Position numbers and translations under genes: made by a program. A model generated the notes under the pieces. The model was not told the DNA's origin, searched no databases, and worked only from the letters and a program-made list of their open reading frames with translations. Shown one piece after another: positions 15,989-23,961 of a stretch of DNA of 51,217 bases (position 1 is its first letter; each line of letters opens with the position of its first letter). Origin of the DNA: Alphaproteobacteria bacterium (GTDB lineage Bacteria > Pseudomonadota > Alphaproteobacteria > Ferrovibrionales > Ferrovibrionaceae); NCBI GenBank assembly GCA_026126215.1, contig JAHCJQ010000002.1, forward strand, positions 80,261-131,477, in the 5' to 3' direction.

Positions 15989-16948
15989 ATGCGCAATTAT
16001 CTCGATTTCGAAAAGCCGATCGCCGAGCTCGAAGGCAGCATTCGCGAGCTTGAGGCGACCGCGAACGGCTCCTCGGGCGTCAATATCGCCGAGGAAGTGG
16101 CCAAGCTGCGCGCGAAAGCCGAGCAGCAGATCAAGCTCATCTACTCGAAGTTGACGCCCTGGCAGAAGACGCAGGTGGCGCGTCATCCCGACCGGCCGCA
16201 TTTCGGCGAGTATGTCGCTGGCCTGGTGGAGGATTTCACGCCGCTGGCCGGCGATCGGGCCTTTGCCGACGACAAGGCGATCATTGGCGGCCTCGGGCGC
16301 TTCCGTGGCCGCTCGGTCATGGTCATCGGGCAGGAAAAGGGGCGCGGCACGGAAGGCCGGGTGCGGCACAATTTCGGCATGGCCCGGCCGGAGGGCTATC
16401 GCAAGGCGATCCGGCTGATGGAGATGGCGGACCGCTTCGGCATTCCCGTCATCACCCTGGTCGACACGCCCGGCGCCTATCCGGGCATCGACGCGGAGGC
16501 GCGCGGCCAGGCGGAAGCGATCGCGCGCGGCATCGACTGCTGCCTCTCGCTCAAGGTGCCGTTCATCGCCTGCATCGTCGGCGAGGGCGGCTCCGGCGGT
16601 GCGGTGGCCATTGCCGCGGCCGACCGGGTCCTGATGTACGAGCATGCCATCTATTCCGTCGCCTCGCCCGAAGCCTGTGCCGCCATCCTCTGGTCCTCGC
16701 CGGATAAGACCCAGGAGGCGGCCGAAGCGCTCAAGGTGACCTCGAAGGACCTCGAACGGCTCGGCGTGATCGATACGATCGTGCCGGAGCCGCTGGGCGG
16801 TGCGCACCGCGCGCCGGAGGAGGCGATCCGCACGCTTGGCGATGCGATCGAGGCGGCCATGGCACCGCTCTTCGCCATGGAAGCCGGTCAGCTTCGCGAG
16901 GCGCGCCGGCGCCGTTTCCTGGAGATGGGGCGCGTCATCGGCGCCTGA
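15989..16948 (+). CDS. accA: Acetyl-CoA carboxylase carboxyltransferase subunit alpha
   Basis: Alpha subunit of the carboxyltransferase that, with AccD, moves CO2 from biotin on AccB to acetyl-CoA, making malonyl-CoA for fatty acids. The 319-aa protein starts MRNYLDFEKPIAELEGSI, the standard start, and has HPDRPHFGEYV, NFGMARPEGYRKAIRLMEMA, DTPGAYPGIDAEARGQAEAIA and GEGGSGGAVAIA (acyl-CoA and biotin binding), followed by SVASPEACAAILW. GGGAG lies just upstream of the ATG. Its last 14 bases overlap the opposing maoC-type gene. Its closeness to xerD follows a familiar alphaproteobacterial order. Confidence 0.98.
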   Translation: MRNYLDFEKPIAELEGSIRELEATANGSSGVNIAEEVAKLRAKAEQQIKLIYSKLTPWQKTQVARHPDRPHFGEYVAGLVEDFTPLAGDRAFADDKAIIGGLGRFRGRSVMVIGQEKGRGTEGRVRHNFGMARPEGYRKAIRLMEMADRFGIPVITLVDTPGAYPGIDAEARGQAEAIARGIDCCLSLKVPFIACIVGEGGSGGAVAIAAADRVLMYEHAIYSVASPEACAAILWSSPDKTQEAAEALKVTSKDLERLGVIDTIVPEPLGGAHRAPEEAIRTLGDAIEAAMAPLFAMEAGQLREARRRRFLEMGRVIGA

Positions 16949-17378
16949 TGAGCTGCGTTGAGCGGAAACTCATCACCAGTTCACCCAACTGGTTGCGGAC
17001 GCGGTAGGTGATGAAGACGAGGCCGCGATCGGGTTTCGATTGCGACGGGCGCATGTCGGTCACCTCCGCCTCGGCATAGAGCGTGTCGCCCGGCCGCACG
17101 GGTTTCGCCCAGCGCAGCTCGTCGACACCTGGGGAGCCCATCGAGCCCCGGCCCAGGACGCCGGCCTGAACCAGCATGCGGAAGGTAACGGCGCCGACCT
17201 GCCAACCGGAGGCGATCAGCCCGCCATAGATCGACTTGGCAGCCGCTTCCTTGTCGAGATGAAAGGGCTGCGGATCGTAGCGGAAGGCGAAATCAAGGAT
17301 GTCGGCCTCGCTCAAGGTGACGCCGTCGGCCTTGATCAGCTCGCCAACCGAATAATCCTCGTAGAAACGCTCCGGCAT
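16935..17378 (-). CDS. MaoC family dehydratase (hot-dog fold)
   Basis: A 147-aa single-domain MaoC/(R)-enoyl-CoA hydratase-like protein. The hydratase motif is present: FRYDPQPFHLDKEAA, with D35 and H40 as the expected catalytic pair, then SIYGGLIASGW. VRPGDTLYAEAEVTDMRPS is typical of this subfamily. The ATG at 17378 is preceded by a strong AGGAGGTG ribosome site, which decides against upstream starts. It converges on accA with a 14-bp overlap. Many such proteins hydrate crotonyl-CoA-type substrates or are of unknown specificity. It is much shorter than the double hot-dog mesaconyl-CoA hydratase, so a direct link to the neighbouring malyl-CoA lyase is not supported. Confidence 0.9.
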   Translation of the reverse strand: MPERFYEDYSVGELIKADGVTLSEADILDFAFRYDPQPFHLDKEAAAKSIYGGLIASGWQVGAVTFRMLVQAGVLGRGSMGSPGVDELRWAKPVRPGDTLYAEAEVTDMRPSQSKPDRGLVFITYRVRNQLGELVMSFRSTQLIRRR

Positions 17379-17463
17379 GACACCTCCTCGATACTGCGGC
17401 GCGCGCATGAGACCATTACCGCGCCGGAAGGGGCAAGAGGTCGGTCGCGGCAAAAAAAGCCGC

Positions 17464-17494
17464 TTGACCTTCCAGTTGCTGGAAGGTCCAGATT
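17464..17494 (+). promoter_or_regulatory. MerR/CueR-type promoter and operator of copA
   Basis: A perfect inverted repeat, gaccttccag (17466-17475), ttg, ctggaaggtc (17479-17488), lies between a -35 TTGACC (17464-17469) and a candidate -10 CAGATT (17489-17494) with a 19-bp spacer. The over-long spacer with a dyad in it, and the ACCTTCC-N7-GGAAGGT core, are the signature of CueR-type copper-responsive promoters. cueR itself is encoded at the end of copA. The predicted transcription start falls about at the copA ATG. Confidence 0.9.
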
Positions 17495-17500
17495 GACGCC

Positions 17501-19750
17501 ATGAACCAGACCTTGACCTTGACCCGGCCTGAAGCCAGCGGCGTGCCGGGCGCCGAAATCACCCTCGATGTCGGCGGCATGACCTGCGCGTCTTGCGTCG
17601 GCCGTGTCGAGAAGGCACTGACGCGCCAGCCAGGCGTGCGGGGAGCCGAAGTGAACCTTGCCACCGAGACAGCCCAGGTGCGTTTCGATCCGGCCGTGAC
17701 CGAGGCAGCAACACTCATCGCGGCGATCGAGGCGGCGGGTTACGAAGCTTCGCCGCACCAGCGCGACAGCGCGGCGGAAATCGCCGCGGCGGAAGAGCGC
17801 GAACGCACAGGCCTGGCCCGCGAGGGCTGGCGGGTCGTGATGGCGCTCGCTTTGGCGCTGCCGCTCACCCTGCCGATGGTGCTGCCGGTTACAATCCCCG
17901 GCTGGGTGCAGTTTGTTCTGGCGACGCCGGTGCAATTCTGGCTCGGGCTGCGTTTCTATATCGCCGGCTACAAGGCGGTGCGAGCGGGCGCGGGCAACAT
18001 GGACCTGCTGGTCGCCATCGGCACTTCGGCCGCCTATTTCTATTCTCTGTGGCTGCTGGTCGATGGCCATGGTGACATGGGGCACCTTTATTTCGAGGCA
18101 TCCTCGGTCGTCATCGCCCTGGTTCTGCTCGGCAAGTGGCTGGAACGGCGTACGAAACGCGCCACCGGTGCGGCGATACGCGCGCTGATGGATCTGCGAC
18201 CCGAGACAGCACGGGTCATTCGCGACGGATTGGTAAAGGAACTGCCACTTTCCGCGGTGCGGAGCGGCGATCTGGTCGCGGTGCGTCCGGGGGAAAGGGT
18301 GCCGGTCGATGGCGAGGTGACGGCAGGGGCCAGTTCGGTCGATGAAAGCCTCCTGACCGGCGAAAGCCGCCCGGTCGCGAAGGACCCCGGCGCGCCGGTC
18401 ATTGGCGGCTCGATCAATGGCGAAGGCTATCTCGAACTACGGGCGACGGCGGTCGGCGATGCGGCGATGCTGGCGCGCATCGTGCGCATGGTCGAGGAAG
18501 CGCAGACTTCCAAGGCGCCGGTACAGCGCCTGGTGGACCGGGTCAGTGCGGTCTTCGTTCCCATCGTGCTGCTGATCGCGCTTGGAACTTTCGCCACCTG
18601 GATGATGCTTGGCGGGGGATTCGAGCAGGCCATGGTTGCCGCCGTTTCGGTGCTGGTGATTGCCTGTCCCTGCGCGCTCGGTCTCGCCACTCCCGCCGCT
18701 ATCATGGCCGGAACCGGCGCCGCGGCGCGCGCCGGCATCCTGATCCGCGATGTGGCCGCGCTGGAGATTGCCTCGGAACTTTCCGTGGTGGCTCTCGACA
18801 AGACCGGCACCATCACCGAGGGGCGACCGGCGCTGGACCAGATCGTTAGTCTCGCCGATCTCGACGAGGACCAGATCCTGCGCCTGGCGGCCGGGCTGCA
18901 GGCGCGGAGCGAGCATCCGCTTGCGCGGTCGGTGGTCGCTGCCAGCGAAGGCCGTCGCCTCATCCCCGCGACGAGCGAGGAATTCCGGGCCATCCCCGGC
19001 AAGGGCGTGCGCGGCACGGTTGAGGGCCGCAAGCTCGCCCTCGGCTCCGAACGGCTGATGCGCGAGCTGGGCGTTGCCGGCGAGGAACTGTCCAAGGCGC
19101 AGGCGCGGCTCGCCGATCCTCTGGCCAGCCTGATGTGGCTCGCCGAGGAGGGACCGTCCGGCACGCGCCTGCTTGGGCTTTTCGCCGCCGCCGACCGGAT
19201 GCGTCCCGGCGTCGCCGACGCGCTCGCCCGCCTGCGGCAGGATGGCATCGAACCCTGGCTGCTCACCGGCGACAACGATGCCATCGCGCGCGCGGTGGCG
19301 GCGCAGGCCGGCATAACTCATGTGGAAGCCAATCTGCTGCCTGGCGACAAGGCTGGCATCGTCGGGCGACTGCGTGCGGAGGGGGCGCGCGTGGCGATGG
19401 TCGGCGATGGCGTCAACGATGCGCCGGCACTTGCCGCCGCCGATGTCGGCATCGCCATCGGTGCGGGTGCCGACGTCGCCAAGGAGACGGCGGGGATCGT
19501 GCTGGTGCGATCCGATCCCGCGCTGATCCCGGCCGCCATCGAGGCGAGCCGCGTCACGCGGCGCAAGATCCGGCAGAACCTGTTCTGGGCCTTTGTCTAT
19601 AACTGCGCCGGCATCCCGCTTGCGGCTTTCGGCCTGCTCGACCCAATCTTTGCCGGCGCGGCCATGGCGCTGTCGTCGGTGAGTGTTGTGGCCAATGCAT
19701 TGCTGCTCAGCCGTTGGAAGGTGGCGGGCGTGGAAGGAGGAGCGTCATGA
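17501..19750 (+). CDS. copA: Copper-translocating P-type ATPase CopA
   Basis: A 749-aa P1B-1 ATPase exporting Cu(I) from the cytoplasm. Motifs in order: one N-terminal heavy-metal domain with GMTCASC (26-32), eight predicted TM helices, actuator loop LLTGES (285-290), membrane metal site CPC (389-391), phosphorylation site DKTGT (433-437), the SEHP nucleotide motif (HP at 472-473), TGDN (589-592), hinge GDGVND (635-640), and YN plus MALSS in the last helices as in copper-specific pumps. It is driven by the CueR-type promoter immediately upstream. No Shine-Dalgarno stands at proper distance from the ATG (GGAAGG is 14 bp away), so the message may be leaderless. The stop overlaps cueR by 4 bp. 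Confidence 0.97.
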   Translation: MNQTLTLTRPEASGVPGAEITLDVGGMTCASCVGRVEKALTRQPGVRGAEVNLATETAQVRFDPAVTEAATLIAAIEAAGYEASPHQRDSAAEIAAAEERERTGLAREGWRVVMALALALPLTLPMVLPVTIPGWVQFVLATPVQFWLGLRFYIAGYKAVRAGAGNMDLLVAIGTSAAYFYSLWLLVDGHGDMGHLYFEASSVVIALVLLGKWLERRTKRATGAAIRALMDLRPETARVIRDGLVKELPLSAVRSGDLVAVRPGERVPVDGEVTAGASSVDESLLTGESRPVAKDPGAPVIGGSINGEGYLELRATAVGDAAMLARIVRMVEEAQTSKAPVQRLVDRVSAVFVPIVLLIALGTFATWMMLGGGFEQAMVAAVSVLVIACPCALGLATPAAIMAGTGAAARAGILIRDVAALEIASELSVVALDKTGTITEGRPALDQIVSLADLDEDQILRLAAGLQARSEHPLARSVVAASEGRRLIPATSEEFRAIPGKGVRGTVEGRKLALGSERLMRELGVAGEELSKAQARLADPLASLMWLAEEGPSGTRLLGLFAAADRMRPGVADALARLRQDGIEPWLLTGDNDAIARAVAAQAGITHVEANLLPGDKAGIVGRLRAEGARVAMVGDGVNDAPALAAADVGIAIGAGADVAKETAGIVLVRSDPALIPAAIEASRVTRRKIRQNLFWAFVYNCAGIPLAAFGLLDPIFAGAAMALSSVSVVANALLLSRWKVAGVEGGAS

Positions 19751-20142
19751 ATATCGGTGAGGTCGCGGCCCGTTCCGGGGTTCCGGCAAAGACGATCCGC
19801 TACTACGAGGAGATCGGCCTCATTCCGCCGGCCGATCGCGGGTCGAACAATTATCGCGATTATGGCACGCGCGAGGTGGAGACGCTGCGCTTCGTCCAGC
19901 GCGCCCGCTCGCTCGGCTTTGGCGTAAAGGAGGTGGCGGGCCTGCTTGAACTCTATCGTGACCGAAGGCGGACCAGCCGCGAGGTGAAGCGGCTGGCCAA
20001 GCAGCATATCGCCGAAATCGAGCGCAAGATCGTTGAACTGGAAGCCATGCGGGCCACGCTCGCCGAGTTGGTCGAGCGGTGCCATGGCGACCACCGGCCG
20101 GATTGCCCGATCCTTGCCGACCTTGCCGGCGAACCCCGCTAG
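19747..20142 (+). CDS. cueR: Copper-responsive MerR-family regulator CueR
   Basis: A 131-aa MerR-family activator that senses Cu(I) and turns on copA. It starts [26 protein letters not shown], the MerR winged helix. A long dimerisation helix (about 78-112) follows, then the metal loop [11 protein letters not shown] with Cys112 and Cys120, the same numbering as in E. coli CueR. The ATG at 19747 lies in an ATGA overlap with the copA stop, so regulator and pump are co-translated from the CueR-controlled promoter, giving autoregulation. The spacing of the two cysteines favours Cu/Ag/Au over zinc or mercury sensors. Confidence 0.95.
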   Translation: MNIGEVAARSGVPAKTIRYYEEIGLIPPADRGSNNYRDYGTREVETLRFVQRARSLGFGVKEVAGLLELYRDRRRTSREVKRLAKQHIAEIERKIVELEAMRATLAELVERCHGDHRPDCPILADLAGEPR

Positions 20143-20170
20143 ACTGGGGCCGGCACCATGGAGGATCGGC

Positions 20171-20788
20171 ATGGCAAGGATCGAGTTCTTCTTTGACTGT
20201 TCCAGCCCCTGGACCTATCTCGCCTTTCACCGCATCCAGCCGCTGGCGCGGGAGACCGGTATCGACATCGAATGGCGGCCGGTTCTGGTCGGCGGCATCT
20301 TCAACGCTGTCAATCAGAGCGTCTATGCGGCGCGCGAGAAGCCGGTGCCCGCCAAGGCCGCCTACATGCGCAAGGATCTCGGCGACTGGGCGCGCCATTG
20401 CGGCCTGCGCATAGTATTTCCGCCGCGGATCTTTCCGGTGAACTCGGTCAAGGCCATGCGCGGCTGTATCGTGGCCGGAGAGGAGGGCAAGCTCGTTCCC
20501 TTCGCCGGCGCCGTCTTCGAAGCCTACTGGGGCGAGGATCGCGACATTGCACAGGATGACGTCCTCGCCGATCTGTGCGGCCGCGTCGGCATCGCCGCCT
20601 CGCCGTTCCTGCGCGCCATTGCAGAGCCGGCTGTGAAAGAGCGGCTCAAGGCGAATACGGACGAGGCCATCCGCCGCGGCGCCTTCGGCTCGCCTACCTT
20701 GTTCGTCGATGGCGACGATATGTATTTCGGCAACGACCGGCTCGAACTGGTGATGGCGGCAGCGCGAGGCGGCAGCGCACCAAGCTGA
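20171..20788 (+). CDS. 2-hydroxychromene-2-carboxylate isomerase-like protein (DsbA fold, kappa-GST type)
   Basis: A 205-aa thioredoxin-fold protein of the HCCA isomerase/kappa glutathione transferase family. The N-terminal FFFDCSSPWTYLAFHRI holds the active-site Ser region (the SPW/SPF-SYLA motif in relatives). GGIFNAVNQ, the DWARHCGL helix and the C-terminal GAFGSPTLFVDGDDMYFGNDRL complete the family pattern. The ATG at 20171 has GAGGATCGG upstream. It follows cueR by 28 bp on the same strand and may be co-transcribed with the copper genes. No naphthalene-degradation genes are near, so a general glutathione-dependent isomerase or detoxification role is as likely as the named reaction. Confidence 0.88.
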   Translation: MARIEFFFDCSSPWTYLAFHRIQPLARETGIDIEWRPVLVGGIFNAVNQSVYAAREKPVPAKAAYMRKDLGDWARHCGLRIVFPPRIFPVNSVKAMRGCIVAGEEGKLVPFAGAVFEAYWGEDRDIAQDDVLADLCGRVGIAASPFLRAIAEPAVKERLKANTDEAIRRGAFGSPTLFVDGDDMYFGNDRLELVMAAARGGSAPS

Positions 20789-20797
20789 TCGCAGATT

Positions 20798-21661
20798 TCA
20801 AGGTGGTGGCAGGCCGATCCGGCGGTCGGGTCGCGAACCTGACGTGGCGGATGGTGGCGAGCGGAGGTAGAGATCGGTGGTCAGCGACGAATGATCCCAG
20901 GGAACCTGCTGGCGACCCGTCGCGATCACCACGTCTGCGCGGGTGCGCGAGAAGACCTGTCTGATCTCGAGGCCGGGCGTGGGCAGCGCGCGAACCAATG
21001 CGGCGGTAAAAGGGCTGTTGTCGCCGTCGCCGTCGAAGGCCACGTTGCCCGGCTGCGTCGAATAAGCGATCAGCATGCCAATGGCGCCCTGCATCTCGGC
21101 GAAGCCTTTGGCCACGCTTCGGATCTGGCCGCCATCGCGCAGCTTTATCGAACGGCCCTGGCTCACCGTATCGCGTATATCCATACCGAAGGCATCGTTC
21201 CTGCACGCATCTAGGATCACGATGCTTGACTCGGACTTGCCCTCCATCCTGGCGATGACGATGTCGATCGGGTAGAGGCCGGAAACTTCGTTCTTTACTG
21301 AGTCGAATGTTGCATCGACCGGCACGATGAAGTTCATGCCGTTCACCTGGAGGCCGTGACCGGCGTAATAGAAGAGTGCCACCGAGCGACGGTTGAGCTG
21401 CTGACTGAAACGGTCGACTTCGGCAAAAAACCCGGCGGTGGGCAGGTCGATGGAAAGCCGGACCTCGAACCCGATAGCGGACAGCGCCGATGCAACCGAG
21501 CGGGCATCGTTCGCCGGATTTCGCAACGGCGCGGCCTGCTGATAGGCGGAATTGCCGATGACGAGCGCGATACGATCCTGGGCGCCGCTCGCCGACGCCA
21601 TTCCGGTTATTGCCAGTCCGGCCTGAAGAGCCAGCAGAATCCTCGGCCAATGCATCGCCAT
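20798..21661 (-). CDS. Exported caspase-family (peptidase C14) protein
   Basis: A 287-aa caspase-fold protein with an N-terminal signal peptide (about residues 1-27, cleavage after ASASGA). The p20-like domain begins RIALVIGNSAYQQAAPLRNPANDA, as in bacterial orthocaspases. The catalytic dyad is visible: His102 in FYYAGHG and Cys153 in LDACRND. An AYSTQPGNVAFDGDGDNSPF segment typical of the family follows. It lies 7 bp after the outer-membrane barrel gene on the same strand, so the two form an operon and the protease is probably periplasmic. Substrate unknown; orthocaspases usually cut after Arg or Lys. The Pro/Arg-rich last 30 residues look disordered. Confidence 0.9.
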   Translation of the reverse strand: MAMHWPRILLALQAGLAITGMASASGAQDRIALVIGNSAYQQAAPLRNPANDARSVASALSAIGFEVRLSIDLPTAGFFAEVDRFSQQLNRRSVALFYYAGHGLQVNGMNFIVPVDATFDSVKNEVSGLYPIDIVIARMEGKSESSIVILDACRNDAFGMDIRDTVSQGRSIKLRDGGQIRSVAKGFAEMQGAIGMLIAYSTQPGNVAFDGDGDNSPFTAALVRALPTPGLEIRQVFSRTRADVVIATGRQQVPWDHSSLTTDLYLRSPPSATSGSRPDRRIGLPPP

Positions 21662-21668
21662 CTACCGT

Positions 21669-22628
21669 TTAGAACCGGAAGGTGCCGGCGAACTCGATAC
21701 CCTGAACGATATTGCGGCCGATCTTTTCCTCCGCCTGGTTGTCGATATGCACGTTGATCAGCCTGTAGCGGCCGCTGAGCGTGAAAAAGCTGTTGAACGC
21801 ATATTGATAGCCAATGTTGAGATCGCCGAGGAAGGCCGCGCCATCGGAATTGTAGACGGGATAGCCGACGAGGTTGGTGCGCGCCGAGGTGCGGGAATGA
21901 CCGACACCAGCGGTGATATTGGCGAATACCGAGTGACGGCCCGCTTCATCGATAGAATGGGCGAAACCTCCGCCGACCTCGGCCATGTAGAGGTGGGTTA
22001 CATAGCGTTCGCGCCCATTGGTTCCGCTGTGATCCAGCGCCTGACGGCCACGCACGTAACGTGGTCCGAAGAAGACATAGAGGCTGGTATCGGGAATACG
22101 GTAGCGCAGCAGCGCCTCGAAGTCGGTGCGGGAGAAGCGGGCATCGCCACGCGTATCCTCGTCCTTGTCGCGGAAATCGGAATCGCCCTTGCCGTATAGA
22201 CCGGTCACGGCAATATCCCAGTTCGGAAAACGGCCAAGGCGCGCGCCGATGGTCATGCCGCCCATCGGCGTGAAGATCGGGTCGACCCGCGCATCATCAA
22301 CCGAAACCACCGTGGCGTAGAAGCGGGGCGCCACTGTGATCTCGAAGGCCTTGTCAGGCGCCATTGCCTGTTGCGCGGGCGCAATGGGCTCGGGCGAGCG
22401 GGGCGCGCCGGGCGCGCTGCGTTCCGCCGGAGCACCCGAAGGCGTCGAAGGGGCGATTGTGCGTTGCGCCAGCCGATCGAAGCAGTCGAGGCGGGCCCTG
22501 TCATCGTTGAGCACGGCGCAGCGCCGCATTTCATCGGCGCCCTGCGCAATGGCCGGGCCGCTTGCCGCCAGGGCGGGCGCAATTGCACAACCGGCAAGCA
22601 GCATAGCTTGCCAAAGCTTCTGGACCAT
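21669..22628 (-). CDS. Predicted outer-membrane beta-barrel protein, partner of the caspase-like protein
   Basis: A 319-aa exported protein I cannot place in a named family. It has a signal peptide (about 1-29, cleavage near AIAQG; an alternative LAGC lipobox at 11-14 is weaker). A short N-terminal segment follows with Cys37 and Cys49 in a CAVLNDDRARLDCFD pattern, then a Pro/Ala linker (about 58-90), then a long run of alternating hydrophobic/polar strands rich in Tyr, Phe and Gly that ends GIEFAGTFRF. The terminal aromatic residue is typical of barrel proteins recognised by BamA. It is the first gene of a two-gene operon with the caspase-like protein, preceded by AT-rich DNA. Confidence 0.78.
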   Translation of the reverse strand: MVQKLWQAMLLAGCAIAPALAASGPAIAQGADEMRRCAVLNDDRARLDCFDRLAQRTIAPSTPSGAPAERSAPGAPRSPEPIAPAQQAMAPDKAFEITVAPRFYATVVSVDDARVDPIFTPMGGMTIGARLGRFPNWDIAVTGLYGKGDSDFRDKDEDTRGDARFSRTDFEALLRYRIPDTSLYVFFGPRYVRGRQALDHSGTNGRERYVTHLYMAEVGGGFAHSIDEAGRHSVFANITAGVGHSRTSARTNLVGYPVYNSDGAAFLGDLNIGYQYAFNSFFTLSGRYRLINVHIDNQAEEKIGRNIVQGIEFAGTFRF

Positions 22629-22827
22629 GATTACCCCCTCTTGAGCACCCTGTTTGGATCAAGGTTTTTCTTTGGTTATCAAGATATACGAAGTAAAAAA
22701 TTCAACAATAGTTTAGTTGTGAAGAAAAACTACCCAGATACCGTGTTAGTCACTTGATGGATACTTTTCGAGGAAGGCGGCGGTTTCTGCCAAGACCATC
22801 CTCGCCGACCGCCTCCGGCGGGGTAGA
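22629..22827. promoter_or_regulatory. AT-rich divergent control region upstream of the barrel/caspase operon
   Basis: The 199-bp gap between two divergent genes contains a stretch (about 22650-22765) visibly richer in A and T than the surroundings, including runs such as aagtaaaaaattcaac. It should hold the promoter of the leftward barrel/caspase operon. I could not fix a single -35/-10 pair. Low GC here could mark H-NS-like silencing or lateral acquisition. Confidence 0.45.
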
Positions 22828-23955
22828 ATGCGGCTGATTCGCCCGCGCCTCTCAGTCCGGAGCAGCAGTTTGTCCCAGAGTAAACGCAGGCCGCGCAAGG
22901 CACGCCGCGCCGCGCCGGTATTTTCGCCGCGTGCTCTCGGCGTTGCGGCAATCGTCGCGGCCGCGCTCACCATCGGCGTGATCATCGGCGCCTCCTTCGA
23001 TGCGCCGCAGAAGGAGCCATCGCGCCCGCCCGCGACGGCGGAGATTCGGCCGGCGAAGCCGGCCGCCTCACCACCGGCCGTGACACCGCCGGCCATTGCG
23101 CCAGCCCCTCCCCAGACTGCGGCGCCGGCACCGGCGCCGCTGCCGGCACCTGTGCCGACCCCGGCGGAAACCGATCCCGCGCTGCTCCTGCCACCACTGG
23201 CAGCCGGCCGCGGAAGCGGCGGGGAAAGCGCCTTACCGCCCTGGCGTCGCTACGCGGCGCAGGCACCGGAAGGTAACGGCCGGCCGATGATCGCTTTGGT
23301 CATCGACGACATGGGCATGGACCGCAAGCGCTCGCGACGCGCCGTGCAGCTCCCGGCACAGGTGACGCTCGCTTACCTGCCCTATGCGGACGAGGTCGCG
23401 CAGCAGGTCGAACAGGCACGTCGGGCCGGGCATGAGATCCTGGTCCATCTGCCCATGGAGGCGTCAGATCGTGGCGCCTATCCGGGGCCGAACGCCCTGA
23501 TGGTCGATCTAGAGCCGGGCGAGATCCTGCGCCGCTTGCGTTGGAACCTCGACCGTCTCTCCGGCTATGTCGGCGTCAACAATCATATGGGCAGCCGCTT
23601 CACCGCCCACGCGCCAGGCATGGAGATGGTGCTGGCGGAACTCAAGGCCCGGGGGCTGCTGTTTCTGGACTCCCGTACCAGTTCCGAGAGCCTCGCCGGG
23701 CGTATGGCGCGACACATGGCGCTGCCTTCCGCGAGCCGTGATGTCTTCCTTGATCATATCGAGACCGCCGAGAACGTGGCGGGACAGCTTCAACTCGTCG
23801 AGGAGCTGGCGCGCCGGCAAGGAAGGGTGATCGCCATCGGCCATCCGCACGATGCGACCCTCGATCAGCTCGAACGCTGGCTGCCGACACTCGGGCGCAA
23901 GGGCCTGATCCTGGCGCCGCTCAGCGCCGTGATCGCCCGTTCCTATCAGGGCTGA
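22828..23955 (+). CDS. Divergent polysaccharide deacetylase family protein (YibQ-like)
   Basis: A 375-aa protein of the divergent polysaccharide deacetylase family (DUF610/YibQ). A basic N-terminus is followed by one TM helix (about 36-57), a Pro/Ala-rich linker (about 60-125), then a NodB-like TIM-barrel beginning MIALVIDDMGMD. VTLAYLPYADEV, HEILVHLPMEA, GVNNHMGSRFTAH, FLDSRTS and AIGHPHDATLD follow. These keep several of the acidic and histidine positions of deacetylases. The TTG at 22870 has GGAG at ideal spacing and may be the real start, 14 residues downstream; the ATG at 22828 is kept with reservation. It is likely anchored in the inner membrane facing the periplasm, acting on cell-wall or envelope glycans. 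Confidence 0.88.
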   Translation: MRLIRPRLSVRSSSLSQSKRRPRKARRAAPVFSPRALGVAAIVAAALTIGVIIGASFDAPQKEPSRPPATAEIRPAKPAASPPAVTPPAIAPAPPQTAAPAPAPLPAPVPTPAETDPALLLPPLAAGRGSGGESALPPWRRYAAQAPEGNGRPMIALVIDDMGMDRKRSRRAVQLPAQVTLAYLPYADEVAQQVEQARRAGHEILVHLPMEASDRGAYPGPNALMVDLEPGEILRRLRWNLDRLSGYVGVNNHMGSRFTAHAPGMEMVLAELKARGLLFLDSRTSSESLAGRMARHMALPSASRDVFLDHIETAENVAGQLQLVEELARRQGRVIAIGHPHDATLDQLERWLPTLGRKGLILAPLSAVIARSYQG

Positions 23956-23961
23956 AACGTT

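Noticed and set aside
16935..17378. MaoC-type gene as mesaconyl-CoA hydratase working with the nearby malyl-CoA lyase.
   Set aside because: The protein is 147 aa with one hot-dog domain; mesaconyl-CoA hydratases are about twice that size. It is also on the opposite strand.
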